NCBI GenBank assembly: GCA_021496505.1
Contig: CP053031.1
Location: 620,001 to 684,000 of the forward strand
DNA: 64,000 nucleotides
Source of the DNA: Thermoleophilia bacterium SCSIO 60948
Lineage (GTDB): Bacteria > Actinomycetota > Thermoleophilia > Solirubrobacterales > 70-9
Reading direction: 5' to 3'
Part shown: in pieces, positions 42,740 through 51,704 of the stretch
Position numbering within the stretch: the stretch's first letter is position 1
Layout of the letters: each line of letters opens with the position of its first letter
The notes under the pieces: model-generated
What the model was told of the DNA's origin: nothing
The model's database searches: none
What the model saw: the letters and a program-made list of their open reading frames with translations, nothing else
Position numbers and translations under genes: made by a program

Positions 42740-43165
42740 TCAGCGATCTAGCCACTCATGGGGCAAGTCCAGGAGCTGCTTGTCGAAGAAGTATCCCTCG
42801 CCGTCCGTAGCCGGCACGACGTAGAAGTCCCAGTTGTTCGGATCGAAGGCACCTCGCCGACCGAAACACCGAATGCAGTCGGCGATTGCGCCAGGCGCCT
42901 CGGCGGCTACGGCATCGAATACCTCCGTCGGATCTGCGTCCAGGCGACGCGCACAGTCGTAGAAGGGGGCGAGCGCGACCAAGAGGTCGCGCTCGTCGCT
43001 CTCCCAGCGAGATGAACCGTCGGACACGAGCGCGAGCAGCTCTCGCTTCAGCACCTCCGTCGATCCCTGACGCAGCGCGAGCGTCGGACCCTGCAGCGGG
43101 ACACGCGAGGGTTCATCCGTTCCTGCCACCTGCGCAACTATCGCGGCTAGGGAGGTTCGCGGCAA
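42740..43165 (-). CDS. Hypothetical helical protein
   Basis: 141 aa from TTG 43165, start uncertain. Contains DERDLLVALAPFYDCARRLDADPTEVFDAVA, a helix bundle pattern like small immunity/polymorphic-toxin partners, and FYVVPATDGEGYFFDKQL. No firm family. Confidence 0.5.
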   Translation of the reverse strand: MPRTSLAAIVAQVAGTDEPSRVPLQGPTLALRQGSTEVLKRELLALVSDGSSRWESDERDLLVALAPFYDCARRLDADPTEVFDAVAAEAPGAIADCIRCFGRRGAFDPNNWDFYVVPATDGEGYFFDKQLLDLPHEWLDR

Positions 43166-43219
43166 CTTCGCATTGACACACTCCGACGCAACGCGCTTCG
43201 TCCGCCGAGAGCGGCTGAG

Positions 43220-43648
43220 TCAGCCCTCGTTGCGCCTCGACATCTCGATCGTGACCTCGTCCTGCTCGAGGATCAGCTTCTCGCCGTCATAGGACCACTC
43301 GGGATCGGATAGAAGGAAGTCGTCAACCGCGCGCTCGTCGGCCGAACTGACACCCATGCACTTGATGAGAGTGGTGACCGCGCCACGCTCTTGCATCTGC
43401 AGCGTCGAGTCTGATCCCGTGATCCTCGCCGACCTTCGGTTGCACAGCCTCCACGAGGCGGCTGATGCGTCGGGCGAGAAGGTCAGCACGAGGCCGTCTG
43501 GGGAAGCCAACCTCTCGGTTTTAGACCCGACCGTTATCTCAGACGCGTGAAACCTCGTATCTGCTGGCAGCGGCTCAGATCCACACGCCGACATGAGGGC
43601 CACCACCGCGGTCAACACGACGCTGACGACAGACTTAGATGCGTTCAT
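43220..43648 (-). CDS. META-domain-like lipoprotein
   Basis: 142 aa from ATG 43648. Lipobox SAC near 22; the body has GLVLTFSPDASAASWRLCNRRSARI, ...LIKCMGVSS..., and EWSYDGEKLILEQDEVTIEM, the G-x-L-x-F ... CN ... C ... L-x-L pattern of META/HslJ domains. Outer-face membrane protein, often stress-induced in related families. Confidence 0.65.
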   Translation of the reverse strand: MNASKSVVSVVLTAVVALMSACGSEPLPADTRFHASEITVGSKTERLASPDGLVLTFSPDASAASWRLCNRRSARITGSDSTLQMQERGAVTTLIKCMGVSSADERAVDDFLLSDPEWSYDGEKLILEQDEVTIEMSRRNEG

Positions 43649-43862
43649 CTCGTCCGGATGATGGCGCAGTAGCGCCGAGAGGTGAGCGGCAGGACCACTC
43701 ACGGTGATCGAGTGGGCGGAGGTTACGCTCGCGAAGCGCCGATGCTCGACCGGCCTCAGACCTTCTTCGGCGCGCTTGTCGACATCTACGTGTATGTCTC
43801 CGACCGCGGGCGTCGCTTCGCGATCCCGATGTTCATACCCTTTCCTATGGGATCATCAAGCG

Positions 43863-44210
43863 ATGAAGAAGTTGCTCGTCATCGCGCTGACGGTTGCGTG
43901 CCTGAGTCCCGGGACGGCTACCGCTGCACCGTTTTCGACCCACGAGGCGATCAGGGCTATGGACCGCGGACTCACGAAGGTCTTCGGCTCTCGCTTCTCC
44001 GACAACCGTGGCGTGGGAGTGGGCTGCGCGAAACGAGAAGAACCCAACGTTCGCCGATGCGGCGTTGAATGGCACACGCGCGGCAAGCGGTACCACGGGC
44101 ATCTTCGGATCGATCGGAATCGCCGGGACTACGCCATTGGCGGTGTCATCAGCCAGGGCGGGCAGCACCACCAGGTCGAGACCACCGTTCGGCGTGCACA
44201 CTGGACCTAG
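43863..44210 (+). CDS. Small secreted protein
   Basis: 115 aa from ATG 43863. Signal peptide MKKLLVIALTVACLSPGTAT-type, then a His/Arg-rich domain with two Cys (GVGCAKRE and VRRCGVEW). Similar in style to the secreted protein at 61424. Function unknown. Confidence 0.6.
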   Translation: MKKLLVIALTVACLSPGTATAAPFSTHEAIRAMDRGLTKVFGSRFSDNRGVGVGCAKREEPNVRRCGVEWHTRGKRYHGHLRIDRNRRDYAIGGVISQGGQHHQVETTVRRAHWT

Positions 44211-44251
44211 CCTCAAAAGGCCTCTAGGGGTCCGACCGTGGCCGCGAGAGT

Positions 44252-45112
44252 ATGGGTTCTTTAACGCGCCAGCAAAGCGCCGTGAGCGGCGCGCAATCCG
44301 GAACCCGGCCGGAATCTGCGAGCCCTATGCGCAGACGGGGGCCAAGCGTTGGGTGGAGAGCCTGGATTCCGCGGATCGTCACGGCGGTCAGCGTCGTTGG
44401 ACTGGCGCTCTGCTGCCTCCGACTAGTTGAAGCCGAGATCGAGCCGATCAGTGCCGCTGAGGCGACGGGGATCGTCATCGGCACCATCCTGTTCCCGCTG
44501 CTTGTCGTCGGCGGGATTCGGTTCATCTACGCGCGGTTCATCGAGAAGGGCACTCCACTCTGGTCGGCGCCATGGCTGTTGTCGTGCACACTGCTGTTCG
44601 TAGCGCTGTCGCTGCCGTCAAGGATCGATCAGATCCAGGCCGACTACGCGGACGAGGTCGTCGGTGAGCTCGATGCGGCTCGGGACAACTGCGAGGCGCG
44701 GGGCGTAGAGGCGCTGCCCGATCTGCCGGCGCCCTACGCCTACCGCCCGCTGCCGCAGCGCGTCGAGTCGCAGTTCGCCGAGAGCGTTCCGACGCCCCTC
44801 GCCGAAAACTTCGAGGCCGCGAGTTTGGTCGGTCGCCGCGGCGAGACGGTCTGGGTGTTCGCTAGCCCCGTCGGCGGTCTCGATGAGGCGTCGGAGAGCG
44901 CCAGCGAGGAGACCTCGCAGATCATCTCCGCGCAGGGTGGGACGCCGCAGACCTCTACCGTCGGCGAGAGCACTGAGCTGACATACGGGGAGATCGGACG
45001 CGGAGCAGTGATCGGCTCAGCGGAGGGCGCGTGCCACGTTCGCTTCTATAACGCGGCCTCGCTGCCGGGGTTGAAGCGCGCCGTCGCGTCAATCTCCGAA
45101 GAGGACGTGTAG
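44252..45112 (+). CDS. Membrane protein with outer domain
   Basis: 286 aa (a start at ATG 44327 is also possible). Three transmembrane helices near 40-60, 70-92 and 103-122, then a 165-residue outer domain with single Cys pair (NCEARG, GACHVRF) containing GRRGETVWVFASPVG. No family recognised. Confidence 0.6.
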   Translation: MGSLTRQQSAVSGAQSGTRPESASPMRRRGPSVGWRAWIPRIVTAVSVVGLALCCLRLVEAEIEPISAAEATGIVIGTILFPLLVVGGIRFIYARFIEKGTPLWSAPWLLSCTLLFVALSLPSRIDQIQADYADEVVGELDAARDNCEARGVEALPDLPAPYAYRPLPQRVESQFAESVPTPLAENFEAASLVGRRGETVWVFASPVGGLDEASESASEETSQIISAQGGTPQTSTVGESTELTYGEIGRGAVIGSAEGACHVRFYNAASLPGLKRAVASISEEDV

Positions 45113-45243
45113 GTCCGGTACTGCCAGACGGGAACGATCGCCACTTCTGGTAAACCACGGAACGGTTCTTTACGCGCCGCCGGACGGTTCGGAGCTAGGC
45201 AGGGCGGTTGGGGAGTCTGGCTTCGTAGTGTCTGGAGCGGCCA

Positions 45244-45846
45244 ATGAAGTACCTCGGGCTCGTGATGTCCATTTTCGCCCTGCTCGGCGTCGCCGCGGTG
45301 ACGCTTCTGGCTCGAGATGCAGCGGACGACGACGTCGATCCGGGCTCGGCGAACCCGGTTTCGTTCGAGGTCGATTACGAGAAGGCCCTCGCGGACGCCG
45401 GAGGACCCCTCGAGGCCCTCTACGCCCAGGGCAACCGGATCATCCAGACCGACGACGCCGCGGCCGAGCTCCGCGACCGGATCGACGCCCTTCGGGGAAC
45501 CCCGGTAGTCGTCAATGAGTGGGGTTCGTGGTGCCCGCCCTGCCGCGCTGAGTTTCCCATCTTCCAAGAGGTCTCGGCCGCTCGCGGCGAGAACGTCGCC
45601 TTCCTCGGCATCGACGCCAGGGAGCCTTCGCTCGCTGCGGCGAAGAATTGGCTGGCGAGCTATCCCGTGCCCTATCCGAGCATCTACGACCTCGACCAGA
45701 CGATTCATCGCGACGTCTGGGATCTGCGGCCGGGCCTGCCCGCGACCGGCTTCTACGACGAGACCGGCGAGCGGGTCTTCGTCCACTGGGGTCCCTACCT
45801 CGAAGCTGCGGACCTCGAGGCCGACATCCGCAAGTACCTCGGATAG
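45244..45846 (+). CDS. TlpA-like membrane-anchored thioredoxin
   Basis: 200 aa. N-terminal anchor helix (residues 4-24), then a thioredoxin fold with active site WCPPC in VVVNEWGSWCPPCRAEFP and cis-Pro in GLPATGFYDE. Acts outside the membrane, reducing or resolving disulphides, for example in cytochrome c maturation. Stand-alone gene. Confidence 0.88.
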   Translation: MKYLGLVMSIFALLGVAAVTLLARDAADDDVDPGSANPVSFEVDYEKALADAGGPLEALYAQGNRIIQTDDAAAELRDRIDALRGTPVVVNEWGSWCPPCRAEFPIFQEVSAARGENVAFLGIDAREPSLAAAKNWLASYPVPYPSIYDLDQTIHRDVWDLRPGLPATGFYDETGERVFVHWGPYLEAADLEADIRKYLG

Positions 45847-45875
45847 CGGTTGGCGCCCGAACCGATCGCGGCGTT

Positions 45876-46799
45876 CTAGCCGGCGCTCGCCTCGCAGTAC
45901 TCGGACTCGCTGTAGAACGGAGGTCCGTCGAGGCGTGTCGAGACCCACGAGCGGTAGCCCTCCGGCGGTCGGAACAGAAACTGGATTGCACCCTGTGGGT
46001 GGCTTGTCTCAATGAGCTCGCCGTCGGCGTCGTAGGCGCTGATCTCGATCCGCGCAAGCGACCCCTCGACTGACTGTTCGGTCAGGCAGCGGGGATGTTC
46101 TGGGTCACCCCTGATGACGTCGAGCGGCAGGAATCCGAACGAGAACCCGGCCCGGTCATCGATGTCTATGGCCCGACCTTGGATCTCATCGAGCCGCGCT
46201 CCGGCGACGTCCACCGACACCGGGTCATCTGATTCATCAAGGTAGGTGATCGCCACGCGCGACACCTCCGGCCTCGTGAGCACGCGCAGGACGTACTGCT
46301 CCGACGGTGGACCCGGCTCCTCGAACGCCGGCGACATGAGCTCCGCGACCGCCGTATCCTCGAGCGAGCGCTGGAGCGCGTTGTTCAAGCAAATGCCAGC
46401 CGTGTCGGCCTCGTCGTCGGGGACCGTCGGGAAGCCGAGGAAGATGCAGGTCGGAGCATCCTCGGCCTCAGCCCGGTTCGTCGTCGCAAATATCTCGTAG
46501 GGGACGGTCTCCGCCGCCTCTCCCGCTCCGATCACCACCGCCCGCGAGCTCCCGAACCCCGGCACGCTCGGCTCGCCGCCCACCCCGAGCCAGTCGCCGA
46601 TCGCACCGGCGACGGCTCGTCCCGGTGGGGTCAGAGACAGGGCTCCGAGCACGACGACCACAACGGCGAGAGCCGCGGCGATTCTCGGCATGCGCCGCGA
46701 GGCCGGTCGTCGAGCGTCGGCGTCGAGCTCCGACGCGAGCGCGGCTCGCAGCTCACGGAGTGCGGGCGGTAGTTCTCGCTGCTCGTCTGGGCTGTTCAT
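45876..46799 (-). CDS. Membrane-anchored anti-sigma-type partner (pair 2)
   Basis: 307 aa from ATG 46799, overlapping the sigma stop (ATGA). Short cytoplasmic region (PPALRELRAALASELDADARR), a transmembrane helix near 38-55, then SLTPPGRAVAGAIGDWLGVGGEP and a large outer domain. The juxtamembrane TP-x-G-x-x-V-x-x-x-x-GD signature is shared with the partners of pairs 3, 4 and 6, defining a local family. Confidence 0.7.
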   Translation of the reverse strand: MNSPDEQRELPPALRELRAALASELDADARRPASRRMPRIAAALAVVVVVLGALSLTPPGRAVAGAIGDWLGVGGEPSVPGFGSSRAVVIGAGEAAETVPYEIFATTNRAEAEDAPTCIFLGFPTVPDDEADTAGICLNNALQRSLEDTAVAELMSPAFEEPGPPSEQYVLRVLTRPEVSRVAITYLDESDDPVSVDVAGARLDEIQGRAIDIDDRAGFSFGFLPLDVIRGDPEHPRCLTEQSVEGSLARIEISAYDADGELIETSHPQGAIQFLFRPPEGYRSWVSTRLDGPPFYSESEYCEASAG

Positions 46800-47362
46800 C
46801 GTGCGGTCTCCTCGTTTACGCCCGCAAGCGCGGCCTGCATCGAGCGCAGGCCGCGGGACACCCTCGCCCGCGCCGTCGGCTCGGAGATGTCGAGTCGCTG
46901 CGCGATCGAGGAATACGGAAGCTCGTTGACGATCCGTAGCTCGATCGCGCGTCGTTGCTCGGGCGGAAGCGCTGACATCTCCCGCCTGACGGCCGCGCGC
47001 AGGTCCTCGATCGAGGCCAGCTCTTCGATTCGCTCGATGTCGGCTTCCGTCGGGTGGGGCGGGTCGATCCCCGCCCGCTTGAGGGCCGTTCGCTCGAGTC
47101 GACCGCGGCGGAAGTAGCGGCTGAGCTGATGAGAGGCGATGGCGTAGAGCCAAGCGTTTAGGGGTGCGCCCGGCTCGCCTCGGAACCCGGTCCGCGAGCG
47201 CAGCGCCTGGGCGAATGTCTCGGCGGTCAGATCGAGGGCGATCTCCGGATCGACGACCCGCCGGACGAAGAACGCGGTCACGCGCTCGACCTGAGCGTCA
47301 TAGAGCTCGAGGAACGCTTGGTCTGACAGACCGGTGCGAGGCGATCGTCTAGCTCGCGCCAT
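46796..47362 (-). CDS. ECF RNA polymerase sigma factor (pair 2)
   Basis: 188 aa from ATG 47362 after AGAGGT. Region 2: FLELYDAQVERVTAFFVRRV and ALDLTAETFAQAL; region 4: LPYSSIAQRLDISEPTARARVSRGLRSM. GAACCTCGG...CGTC upstream looks like an ECF-type promoter. Close paralogue of pairs 3 and 4. Confidence 0.9.
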   Translation of the reverse strand: MARARRSPRTGLSDQAFLELYDAQVERVTAFFVRRVVDPEIALDLTAETFAQALRSRTGFRGEPGAPLNAWLYAIASHQLSRYFRRGRLERTALKRAGIDPPHPTEADIERIEELASIEDLRAAVRREMSALPPEQRRAIELRIVNELPYSSIAQRLDISEPTARARVSRGLRSMQAALAGVNEETAR

Positions 47363-47504
47363 TACCTCTTCAGTGTCTCGGGCGGCTGAGGTGTGACGAG
47401 GTAGGCCACCGAGGTTCGGTCGGCGGGAGGATGTCGCCCGCACGCGTTAGGTCCGCGCCTCGGCCGGCACCGAGCCCGATCGATCCCGAGGCCGAGCAGT
47501 CCCG

Positions 47505-48719
47505 CTACCTCTTCACCGGTACGACCTCGACCACATCGCCCGTGATCGCGTCGAAGACCCCAATCGCAGCGCGCCGATACTCGGGCGTTCGGGGCCCCAC
47601 CGGCAACTCGTCGTAAACGCTCGGGCGCCCGGGCTCGGGTGAGTCGGAGGCAGCGAAGACCACGTAGACTGGGGACCCGTCCAGGCTCGCGAAATAGGTG
47701 GCCGTGCTCCCGCGCGGTCCGAGATCGACGCGATTGATCAGCTTCATTGCGAACAGATCCGGAAGCTCGCCCCCACCGCTGAACGCGCTGACCTCGAGCC
47801 GCTGCTCGGGAGTCGGTTCGGCCAGTTCAAGTCCTGCCGCGCCAGCAATGTCAATGAGCTCCGGCGAGAGCGATTGGGAGGTCAGGCGGCGAAAGAACTC
47901 TCGTTCTTGAAGCGCAGCGTCCTCGGCCCTCTCGCAGAACTGCGCAAAGGGACCCTCGCCCGTGCATTCGGCGTAGTCCGGTTCGCCCCCTGGCGAGCCG
48001 AGCTGAATCCAGGCGATCGGCGCCGAGTCGATCACCTCGTCGTTTCGTAGCGCGCTCACTCGTACGTCGAGGCCGCTCGCGACCTCCCCGACCCCGTTCG
48101 GGATCTGGGCGACGAAGAGCCCGAAGTCCTCGCTCGGCGGCGCACCGATCTCCCTCAGCTGCGCGGGCGTCGTCTCGAACAGCGTTGCGTCGGGCGCGCT
48201 CTGCTCGGCGCCCGACGCGGAGGCGTAGGTGATCTCGATCGAGTTCGCGTCCGCCGGTGCGTAGCCGCTCACCGTAAGGGCTTCCGGATCGGCGCCGTCG
48301 ACCCGCGCTATCGAGACCTCGTCGCCCTCGCGTTCGATCTCGCTCTCGCAGGATCCCCAGCCGAGCTCCTCGCTCCAAAGGAAGTAGGCACACATGCCCT
48401 CGTCCTCGTCGTAGTCGGCAAAGAGCTCGAACTGCGCTCCCGACGGAACCTCGCCGGCCCCGATCGACACTGCATCTCGAAGACGCTCATCGACGGTCTG
48501 CGGTTGGATCTCGTCGGACCCGCCGACCAGGTCACCGACCCAGGCGACGGCGTGCTGCCCCGGCGCGGTCAAAGTCGAGAAGCCGACGACGACCACCGTC
48601 GCGGCGAAGGTGGCGGCGAGGCGCATACGCGTGTCGCGCCGGCGGCTGCGAGCAACGCCGACCAGACGCTCGCCGACGGCCTCGAGCGCAGGTAGGTCTC
48701 GTTCGGGCGCTTCGTTCAT
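47505..48719 (-). CDS. Membrane-anchored anti-sigma-type partner (pair 3)
   Basis: 404 aa from ATG 48719, overlapping the sigma stop. Cytoplasmic LPALEAVGERLVGVARSRRRD, one helix near 32-50, then STLTAPGQHAVAWVGDLVGG and a long outer domain with several Cys (GMCAYF, SCESE, YAECTG, FCERAE). Related to pair 2 partner around the helix. Confidence 0.7.
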   Translation of the reverse strand: MNEAPERDLPALEAVGERLVGVARSRRRDTRMRLAATFAATVVVVGFSTLTAPGQHAVAWVGDLVGGSDEIQPQTVDERLRDAVSIGAGEVPSGAQFELFADYDEDEGMCAYFLWSEELGWGSCESEIEREGDEVSIARVDGADPEALTVSGYAPADANSIEITYASASGAEQSAPDATLFETTPAQLREIGAPPSEDFGLFVAQIPNGVGEVASGLDVRVSALRNDEVIDSAPIAWIQLGSPGGEPDYAECTGEGPFAQFCERAEDAALQEREFFRRLTSQSLSPELIDIAGAAGLELAEPTPEQRLEVSAFSGGGELPDLFAMKLINRVDLGPRGSTATYFASLDGSPVYVVFAASDSPEPGRPSVYDELPVGPRTPEYRRAAIGVFDAITGDVVEVVPVKR

Positions 48720-49291
48720 GGCGCGCATCCCTTCGTCTCGGAGTCGGAGCTGAGGATCGATTCGAGATGGCGGAGGCCGCGACTGACGCGAGCGCGCGCC
48801 GCCTGCTCGGTCACCCCGAGTCGCGAGGCGAGATCTGCGTAGCTGAGCTCCTCGACCACCCGAAGCTCGACGGCCTCGCGCTCGCTCGCCGACAGACGGT
48901 CGAGGCTCGCCCGAACGCGTGCTCGAAGCTCGGCGAGACCGGCGAGCTCCTCGACCCGCTCGATCTCCTGGTCGTCCATCGCCGGTACCTCGACGCGCAG
49001 CGCGGCGAGGCGTGTGTGCTCGACTCGCCCGTCTCGGAAGTAGTCGGCGAGCACGTTGCGTGCGATTGCGTAGAGCCAGGCGAGGGTTTCGGCTTCGCCT
49101 CGGGCTCGAAGTCGCGGCGCACCATCGAGCGCTCGGGCGAACGTCTCGGCGGTCAGGTCGAGAGCGACCTCTGGGTCCAGGACTCGGCGCGCGAGGAACC
49201 TGAGCAGAGGACCCGACTCATCGCGATAGAAAACCTCGAAGCGCTCGGGCGATCGCAGCGAGCGCTCCAGCGGGTCGCTCCAGCGCGCCAT
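48716..49291 (-). CDS. ECF RNA polymerase sigma factor (pair 3)
   Basis: 191 aa. Region 2: FEVFYRDESGPLLRFLARRV and ALDLTAETFARAL; region 4: LSYADLASRLGVTEQAARARVSRGLRHL. Same subfamily as pairs 2 and 4 (VALDL-TAETFA signature). TGTCACAG occurs upstream as it does before pair 4. Confidence 0.9.
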   Translation of the reverse strand: MARWSDPLERSLRSPERFEVFYRDESGPLLRFLARRVLDPEVALDLTAETFARALDGAPRLRARGEAETLAWLYAIARNVLADYFRDGRVEHTRLAALRVEVPAMDDQEIERVEELAGLAELRARVRASLDRLSASEREAVELRVVEELSYADLASRLGVTEQAARARVSRGLRHLESILSSDSETKGCAP

Positions 49292-49351
49292 CTCCTACAC
49301 AGTCGCGTCTGCGGAGATTCTGTGACACGCGGGCGGACCCACAACCTCCGC

Positions 49352-49570
49352 CGCAGCTCCTCGTCGTGGTAGCCCCGTCGTTGAGCGAACGCGACTAGCT
49401 CTCGGCGCGCTCGACGAGCGCAGCGTCCTCGGGCTTGCCCGTGACGCTGACCCCGCGTCCGCGCCTGAACTCGAGTAGGCCCTCCTCGCGCAGGATTCGA
49501 AGGGCTCGTAAGACGGTGTTCTTAATCACCTCGGGCACGGCGTGAGATTGACATCGAGCATGGTGCTATG
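49352..49570 (-). pseudogene. Decayed duplicate of the YtrA-like GntR regulator
   Basis: Nucleotide similarity to 55736-56089 is plain over the C-terminal half (GAACTCGAG...GGACGGTGTTCTT-type blocks) and over the start (reading MHSTMLDVNL). About 115 nt encoding most of the winged helix are deleted, and the frame is broken. Operator and divergent gene were duplicated with it. Confidence 0.75.
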
Positions 49571-49575
49571 CATAG
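49566..49575. promoter_or_regulatory. GntR operator copy A
   Basis: CTATGCATAG palindrome within a 36-nt stretch (49546-49581) identical to the one before the intact regulator (56062-56097). Overlaps the broken regulator's start codon. Confidence 0.6.
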
Positions 49576-49587
49576 TAGCTCTATCTG

Positions 49588-50223
49588 ATGAGTTCGCAAG
49601 TCGAAGATCGACAAGCGGCCGAAGAGCGCGATCGCGACGCCGCAGAGCTCGATGCGGTAATTCGCGAAGCGCGAATGCGCTCCCGGCGGCGGCGCCGGAT
49701 TCAGGCGTTGGCGGTCCTTGCCGTCGCGGCGGCTCTCGGGGCGGCCGCCGTGCTGCTCTTACGCACCGAGCGGGGAGCCACAACCATCGAGCCCGAGACC
49801 GCGCCCGCAGGCTTCACCAGCGAGCCGGACGCGTTCCCGTGGGGAAGAGCGTTTCGAACAAACGAACTGGTGACGGCCGGCGATACCGAGCCGCTCAAGC
49901 CGCCTGGACTCACACTGTCGTTCGTTGCCCGCGACGGGGGCATTACCAACCCTGGTGGCGAGCCGCGCGCGTTCGTCGGCACCACTTCTGGCTGCAACCG
50001 TGCCGGTGCCTTCGTTGGCAGTGTGGACGACGGAGTCATCACATCGCGCCCTGGTCCTACGACAGCGGTAAAGTGTCGGCCGGGCGTCGCCCGGCAAGAG
50101 CGGCTGGTCTCGGAGTTCATGGACTCCAGACCGCGATGGCGGTACGACGGAGAGGCCCTGGTTCTGACCTCGGGGTCGGAGCGGTTCGTGCTCGAGGAAG
50201 CGGGTCCGGCGGGCATCGGCTGA
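49588..50223 (+). CDS. Single-pass membrane protein with META-like outer domain
   Basis: 211 aa. N-terminal QAAEERDRDAAELDAVIREA cytoplasmic helix shared with the gene at 56104, one transmembrane segment near 44-62, then an outer domain ending in GTTSGCNRAGAFVG ... VKCRPGVARQE ... WRYDGEALVLTSGSERFVL, like META/HslJ domains. Divergent from the regulator remnant, so it may once have been under its control. Confidence 0.65.
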   Translation: MSSQVEDRQAAEERDRDAAELDAVIREARMRSRRRRRIQALAVLAVAAALGAAAVLLLRTERGATTIEPETAPAGFTSEPDAFPWGRAFRTNELVTAGDTEPLKPPGLTLSFVARDGGITNPGGEPRAFVGTTSGCNRAGAFVGSVDDGVITSRPGPTTAVKCRPGVARQERLVSEFMDSRPRWRYDGEALVLTSGSERFVLEEAGPAGIG

Positions 50224-50324
50224 GCCCACCCACTACCGCGGACGGTTGACGTTGGTGCCGAACACAGTTCTTCGCGCGGTGACAACATACAGTCGGCGGG
50301 AACTACCGTCTTGATGGGACCCGA

Positions 50325-50579
50325 ATGCTGAGGTCGATCAGCTCACTGGCGGTCGGCGTCGTCTCGGGCGCCGCGGCGGCACTCGGCTACTTCGGACTCT
50401 TCGTGTCCTCCTGGGGGATTCCCTTGATCGTCGCGGCGCTGTGGACGACCGCTTTCGTAGGCCAGCGTTCTCGAGTAAGCACCCTCTTGATCTGGGCGAC
50501 CTTCTTGGTGGGACTCCTCGCAATGGCGGCGTTTAGCTCCTCAGGGGGATGGGAGCGGCTCTGGCGGGGGAGGGGTTGA
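50325..50579 (+). CDS. Small membrane protein (84 aa)
   Basis: Two or three transmembrane helices (VGVVSGAAAALGYFGLF, IPLIVAALWTTAFVG, LLIWATFLVGLLAMAAF). ATG at 50325. Unknown family. Confidence 0.55.
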   Translation: MLRSISSLAVGVVSGAAAALGYFGLFVSSWGIPLIVAALWTTAFVGQRSRVSTLLIWATFLVGLLAMAAFSSSGGWERLWRGRG

Positions 50580-50637
50580 GCTTGCGCCATCCGGTCCTTG
50601 CGAGCGTCGGGGGGAGCAGTTCTGAAGAAGCGCCTAT

Positions 50638-51579
50638 CTAGCGGTGTCTCGACACCAGATCGACCGCGGCCGCGGACCAATCGGGCTGCTCGAACTCGAA
50701 CCCGGCTTGCAGTAGCCGTCCCGGGACGACTCGCCTGCTCTTTAGCACGAGCTCGGTCTCGGTCCGCAGCGCGAACGCGCCTACTTCGAGCATCCACCTA
50801 GACGCGGGCAGTCCGAAGCGCACTCCCGCTGCGGCTCGCAGATCGCGCATGAAGTCGGAGTAGGGGAGTGGATCGGGGGTGGCGATGTTCACCGGGCCCT
50901 CGAGCGAATCGTTGGCGATCAGAAAGCGGACCGCCTCGGTGAAGTCCGAGTCGTGGACCCACGAGACGTACTGGCGTCCGCTCGCCGCGCGGCCGCCGAG
51001 GCGAAACCGCACCAGCCTGAGCAGCACATCGTAGACCCCACCGCGGTCCGGGCTCATCACCATCGCCGAGCGCAGTGCGACCTTCCGGGTCGCTGGCGTG
51101 TCGGCCTCCTCGAGTGCCGCTTCCCACCGTTTGACCACGTCGATCGAGAACTTCCACGTGTCAGGGAGGTCGAGTTCATCTCCGCCGATCACACCCGTCG
51201 CCTCATCGTTGGGTCGCTCGAAGGTGTGCGCGTAGATCGTGGCCGTGCTGGCTTGGAGCCAGACGGCGGGCGGGTTGTCAGCGCGGGCGATCGCCTGGCC
51301 GACGACACGTGTTGAGTCGACCCGTGAGTCGATGATCTCGCGACGGTTCTTGGCGTTGTAGCGGCAGTCCACCGTCTTGCCGGCGAGGTTGATGACCACG
51401 TCGGCGCCGTCGAGTTCTGCCGCCCATGCTCCGACCGTTCGCGCGTCCCAGGTCGTGAATCGCCCCGCCGCCGGCGGGGTGCCTCGTCCAAGGATCACGA
51501 CGTCATCGCCGGTCGCTCTAAAGGCGCGGGCGAGGATCTGTCCCACCTGACCGCTGCCGCCTGGGATGACAATCTTCAC
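50638..51579 (-). CDS. TIGR01777-type NAD-dependent epimerase
   Basis: 313 aa. VIPGGSGQVGQILARAF Rossmann start, VINLAGKTVDCRYNAKNRREI near 62 (the N-L-A-G ... R-x-x-x-x-x-x-R signature), QASTATIYAHT, YVSWVHDSDF and NIATPDPLPYSDFM near the end, as in the YfcH/TIGR01777 group of extended SDRs. Substrate not known; SulA-like chloroplast relatives affect division but that is not inferable here. Confidence 0.87.
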   Translation of the reverse strand: MKIVIPGGSGQVGQILARAFRATGDDVVILGRGTPPAAGRFTTWDARTVGAWAAELDGADVVINLAGKTVDCRYNAKNRREIIDSRVDSTRVVGQAIARADNPPAVWLQASTATIYAHTFERPNDEATGVIGGDELDLPDTWKFSIDVVKRWEAALEEADTPATRKVALRSAMVMSPDRGGVYDVLLRLVRFRLGGRAASGRQYVSWVHDSDFTEAVRFLIANDSLEGPVNIATPDPLPYSDFMRDLRAAAGVRFGLPASRWMLEVGAFALRTETELVLKSRRVVPGRLLQAGFEFEQPDWSAAAVDLVSRHR

Positions 51580-51704
51580 GGTGAGGACGCTAGCCCAGCG
51601 CCAACGCGCGTCGCCTGCCTCCGGAGCCGGGGCGCATCGCGATTGCTCTTACCTAGCGTGGCTTCTATCTGCTCTTGTCACAGCCCGAGCGCGGCTGGCA
51701 CACC

